NCBI RefSeq assembly: GCF_900105055.1
Contig: NZ_FNTA01000003.1
Coordinates: forward strand, 1-64,000
Direction: 5' to 3'
Source of the DNA: Amycolatopsis lurida
Lineage (GTDB): Bacteria; Actinomycetota; Actinomycetes; Mycobacteriales; Pseudonocardiaceae
DNA length: 64,000 bases
The notes under the pieces were generated by a model. That model did no database searches, was not told the DNA's origin, and was given only the letters and a program-made list of their open reading frames with translations. Position 1 is the stretch's first letter. Every line of letters starts with the position of its first letter. Shown in pieces: positions 61,858-64,000 of the stretch. Both the position numbers and the translations under genes were made by a program.

Positions 61858-63363
61858 ATGGCCTTCGCGATCACCCAGACCTGCTGCAACGACGCCACCT
61901 GCGTGTCGGTCTGCCCGGTCAACTGCATCCACCCGACGCCGGACGAGCCCGACTTCGGCACCACCGAGATGCTCTACGTCGATCCGGCCTCCTGCATCGA
62001 CTGCGGAGCCTGCGCGGACGCCTGCCCGGTGGACGCGATCTTCCCCGCGGATCTGCTGACCGGATCGCTCAAGGTCTACGCGGGCATCAACGCGGACTTC
62101 TACGCCGACCGGGAGACCGTCTCTTCGGTGGATCCGGCGCCGAACTTCCACCGGTGGGCCCCGCCGACGTTCGACCGGGCCATCCCGAGCGATTTCGCGC
62201 CGCCCGACATCGCCGTCGTCGGCACCGGCCCGGCCGGGATGTACGCGGTGGAGGACCTGCTCCTCCACACGAACGCGCGAGTCACCCTGATCGACCGGCT
62301 ACCGGTCGCGGGCGGGCTCGTCCGCTACGGCGTCGCCCCGGACCATCCCGCCACGAAGCGGATCGGCGAGACGTTCTCGCGTCTCCACGAGCATCCGCGG
62401 CTGCGGATGCGCCTGGGCACCGAGGTCGGCCGTGACGTGTCCGTGGACGAGCTCGCCGAGCGCCACGACGCGGTCGTTTACGCGGTCGGGGCCTCGTCCG
62501 CCCGCGGTCTCGGCCTCGAGGGCGAAGAACTGCCCGGCAGCATCGCCGCGACCACCGTCGTCGCCTGGTACAACGGTCATCCGGACGTGCCCGCGACCGC
62601 GGTGGACCTGTCCGCGGAACGAGTCGTGCTGGTCGGCACCGGGAACGTCGCGCTCGACGTCGCCCGGATTTTGACCGCGGACCCCGACGACCTCGCCGGG
62701 ACCACGATCGCCCCGCACGCGCTGGAACGGTTGCGCAGCAGCAAGATCCGAGAAGTCGTGCTGCTCGCCCGGCGCGGGCCGGAGGACGCCGCCTACACCT
62801 CGCCGGAGCTGCTCGCGCTGGCGGGGCGCGCCGATGTGCCGCTCGTCGTCGACGCCGCGGACCCGCGCACCACGGCCGCGATCGACGCGGGCACCGGCAA
62901 AGCGGCGCTGCTGCGCGAACTCGGCCGTGAGACCGTCGACTGGACGGCTCCGCCGGGCTCGGACGGACGCCGGATCGTCTTGCGCTTCCACTCCGCGCCC
63001 ACCGGGATCATCGGCGACACCCAGGTGCGGGGCCTTCGCGTCACGGGCCAGGACGAACCGGTCGAAATCGCGGCGGGTCAGGTCGTGCGCGCGGTCGGCT
63101 ACCGGGGTGTTCCGGTGCCGGGTCTCCCGTTCGACGACGACCGCGGCACGATCCCGAACACCGCCGGCCGTGTCGACGGACTCAGCGGCGCCTACGTGGT
63201 CGGCTGGATCAAACGCGGTCCCTCGGGTGGTATCGGCGCGAACCGCACTTGTGCGCGGGAGACCGTGGCGACACTGCTGGAGGACATCACGTCCGGCAGG
63301 TTGCCGGTGCGGGAGCGACGGTCGCCGGTGGCCGCGCTGGCCGCACGGTTCCGGCGGCGCTGA
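61858..63363 (+). CDS. Ferredoxin-NADP reductase with N-terminal ferredoxin domain (FprB/FprA-like)
   Basis: 501 residues. Residues 1-80 are a two-cluster ferredoxin (CCNDATCVSVCPVNCIHP, then CIDCGACADACPVDAIFP). From about 118 the adrenodoxin-reductase-like FAD domain follows (DIAVVGTGPAGMYAVEDLL), with VLVGTGNVALDVARIL for NADP and the C-terminal YVVGWIKRGPSGGIGANR. It transfers NADPH electrons through its own clusters to an acceptor, here probably the AurF-like oxygenase one base upstream, and perhaps the P450 beyond. The FprB of mycobacteria has the same architecture. Confidence 0.93.
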   Translation: MAFAITQTCCNDATCVSVCPVNCIHPTPDEPDFGTTEMLYVDPASCIDCGACADACPVDAIFPADLLTGSLKVYAGINADFYADRETVSSVDPAPNFHRWAPPTFDRAIPSDFAPPDIAVVGTGPAGMYAVEDLLLHTNARVTLIDRLPVAGGLVRYGVAPDHPATKRIGETFSRLHEHPRLRMRLGTEVGRDVSVDELAERHDAVVYAVGASSARGLGLEGEELPGSIAATTVVAWYNGHPDVPATAVDLSAERVVLVGTGNVALDVARILTADPDDLAGTTIAPHALERLRSSKIREVVLLARRGPEDAAYTSPELLALAGRADVPLVVDAADPRTTAAIDAGTGKAALLRELGRETVDWTAPPGSDGRRIVLRFHSAPTGIIGDTQVRGLRVTGQDEPVEIAAGQVVRAVGYRGVPVPGLPFDDDRGTIPNTAGRVDGLSGAYVVGWIKRGPSGGIGANRTCARETVATLLEDITSGRLPVRERRSPVAALAARFRRR

Positions 63364-63371
63364 CCTCGGCG

Positions 63372-64000
63372 TTACGACGACGACACCGGCCGGTTCAGCA
63401 GGACCGGCAGGACGCGATGCCCGTTGGAGATGAACGAGTCGAGGTGCCGCATCGCGTCGGGAGAGGTCGCGAGGGCCATGTCCGGGAAGCGCGCGAACAA
63501 GGCCGGAAGGGCGATGGCGGCCTCCAGCCGGGCCAGCGGAGCGCCGATGCAGTAGTGCGCGCCGTAGCCGAACGCGACGTGCGCTTTGTCGGCGCGGGTG
63601 ACGTCGAACGCGTCGGCGTCGTCCCCGTGCACCGCCGGGTCGCGTCCCGCGGCGGCGTAGCCGGCCAGAATCGCGTCGCCCTGCCGGATGACGACATCGG
63701 CGACGGTGATGTCCTCGACGGCGTAGCGCAGCGGAAGATTGGCCACGGGTGCTTGCCAGCGCAGCGTTTCCTCGATGGCGTCGGCCCACGAGACCTCGCC
63801 GCCGCGGATCATGGCGAGCTGGCCGGGATGGGTCAGCAGAGCGGTGATGGCCTGGTCGAGCAGGTTCACGGTGGTCTCGTGGCCCGCCGAAATGAACAGG
63901 ATCAGGGTGTCGATGAGTTCGGTTTCGTCCAGCCGGGCGCCGTCGTCCCGCGCGGCGATAAGCGCGGTGGTGAGGTCTTCGCCGGGGTTCGCCCGCTTCT
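63372..64000 (-). CDS. Cytochrome P450, N-terminus off the window edge
   Basis: The last 208 complete codons are present; the frame is open to the edge. I helix LFISAGHETTVNLL with the Ala/Gly-His-Glu-Thr-Thr oxygen-activating motif, K helix EETLRWQ (ExxR), PLRYAVEDI, and the haem loop FGYGAHYCIGAPLAR with the Cys ligand, followed by LEAAIALPALF. Bacterial class I P450 needing ferredoxin and reductase. Convergent with the reductase gene (8-base gap). Substrate unknown. The start lies beyond 64000. Confidence 0.93.
   Translation of the reverse strand, partial: KRANPGEDLTTALIAARDDGARLDETELIDTLILFISAGHETTVNLLDQAITALLTHPGQLAMIRGGEVSWADAIEETLRWQAPVANLPLRYAVEDITVADVVIRQGDAILAGYAAAGRDPAVHGDDADAFDVTRADKAHVAFGYGAHYCIGAPLARLEAAIALPALFARFPDMALATSPDAMRHLDSFISNGHRVLPVLLNRPVSSS

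Overview
The window comes from a high-GC actinomycete, most likely Amycolatopsis or a close relative in Pseudonocardiales. The strongest single sign is the gene at 51532-52638. Its 368-residue product has the size, the catalytic residue numbering (K161/K163, D189, E214, D239, K263) and the overall sequence of the well-known Amycolatopsis N-acylamino acid racemase. Strong third-position G/C bias, a CebR-type operator, a furA-katG pair and mycothiol-type enzymes fit this. The labels and functions below come from reading the sequence and from knowledge of the families. No database search was run.

Layout. (1) 1-1186: the start of an unusually A/T-rich small membrane-protein gene running off the left edge, then about 750 bp with no convincing gene. 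(2) 1187-12767: a homoprotocatechuate (4-hydroxyphenylacetate) degradation region. It has the meta-cleavage genes hpaI, hpaH, hpaD and hpaE, a GntR regulator and an unusual FAH-RraA fusion on the minus strand. A divergent MHS-type transporter, an IclR regulator and the two-component monooxygenase hpaC-hpaB follow. (3) 13053-17396: a compact cassette that I cannot assign to a known pathway. It encodes a HIT protein with a one-base frame break, a ThiL-like kinase, a membrane-anchored soluble-domain protein and a methyltransferase, all in overlapping frames, facing a second HIT protein and a cytidylate kinase. (4) 18044-20742: furA-katG with a leaderless-looking promoter. (5) 20794-23784: a DUF4383 protein, an NTF2-like protein and two secreted propeller-like proteins.

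(6) 23977-27407: an alkane hydroxylase operon (AlkB fused to rubredoxin, 3Fe-4S ferredoxin, FAD reductase, TetR). (7) 27492-32536: small genes, remnants of an ArsR/MFS pair, an MMPL transporter with a divergent MarR regulator, and an SDR-DUF2867 protein. (8) 32583-34298: a secreted GH6 cellulase under a perfect CebR operator. (9) 34535-43245: two-component and membrane genes, with several small stress or regulatory genes. (10) 43377-47842: a sugar ABC importer without its ATPase, plus a GH1 beta-glucosidase. (11) 48005-56799: a D-amino-acid salvage region (D-aminoacylase, M20 desuccinylase-like, GNAT, N-succinylamino acid racemase, PucR, MFS, cytosolic serine beta-lactamase fold). (12) 57064-64000: a VOC protein, a NarL-type two-component pair, an ABM-family gene broken by a 26-bp tandem duplication, a MITE-like insertion, and an AurF-type oxygenase / ferredoxin reductase / P450 group running off the right edge.

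A recurrent theme is long, near-perfect intergenic hairpins of 14-26 bp stems at gene ends. One of them is present twice as an identical 46-bp copy 15 kb apart. Decay is visible in several places: a one-base loss, a tandem duplication, a lost stop codon with antisense read-in, and merged gene fragments.
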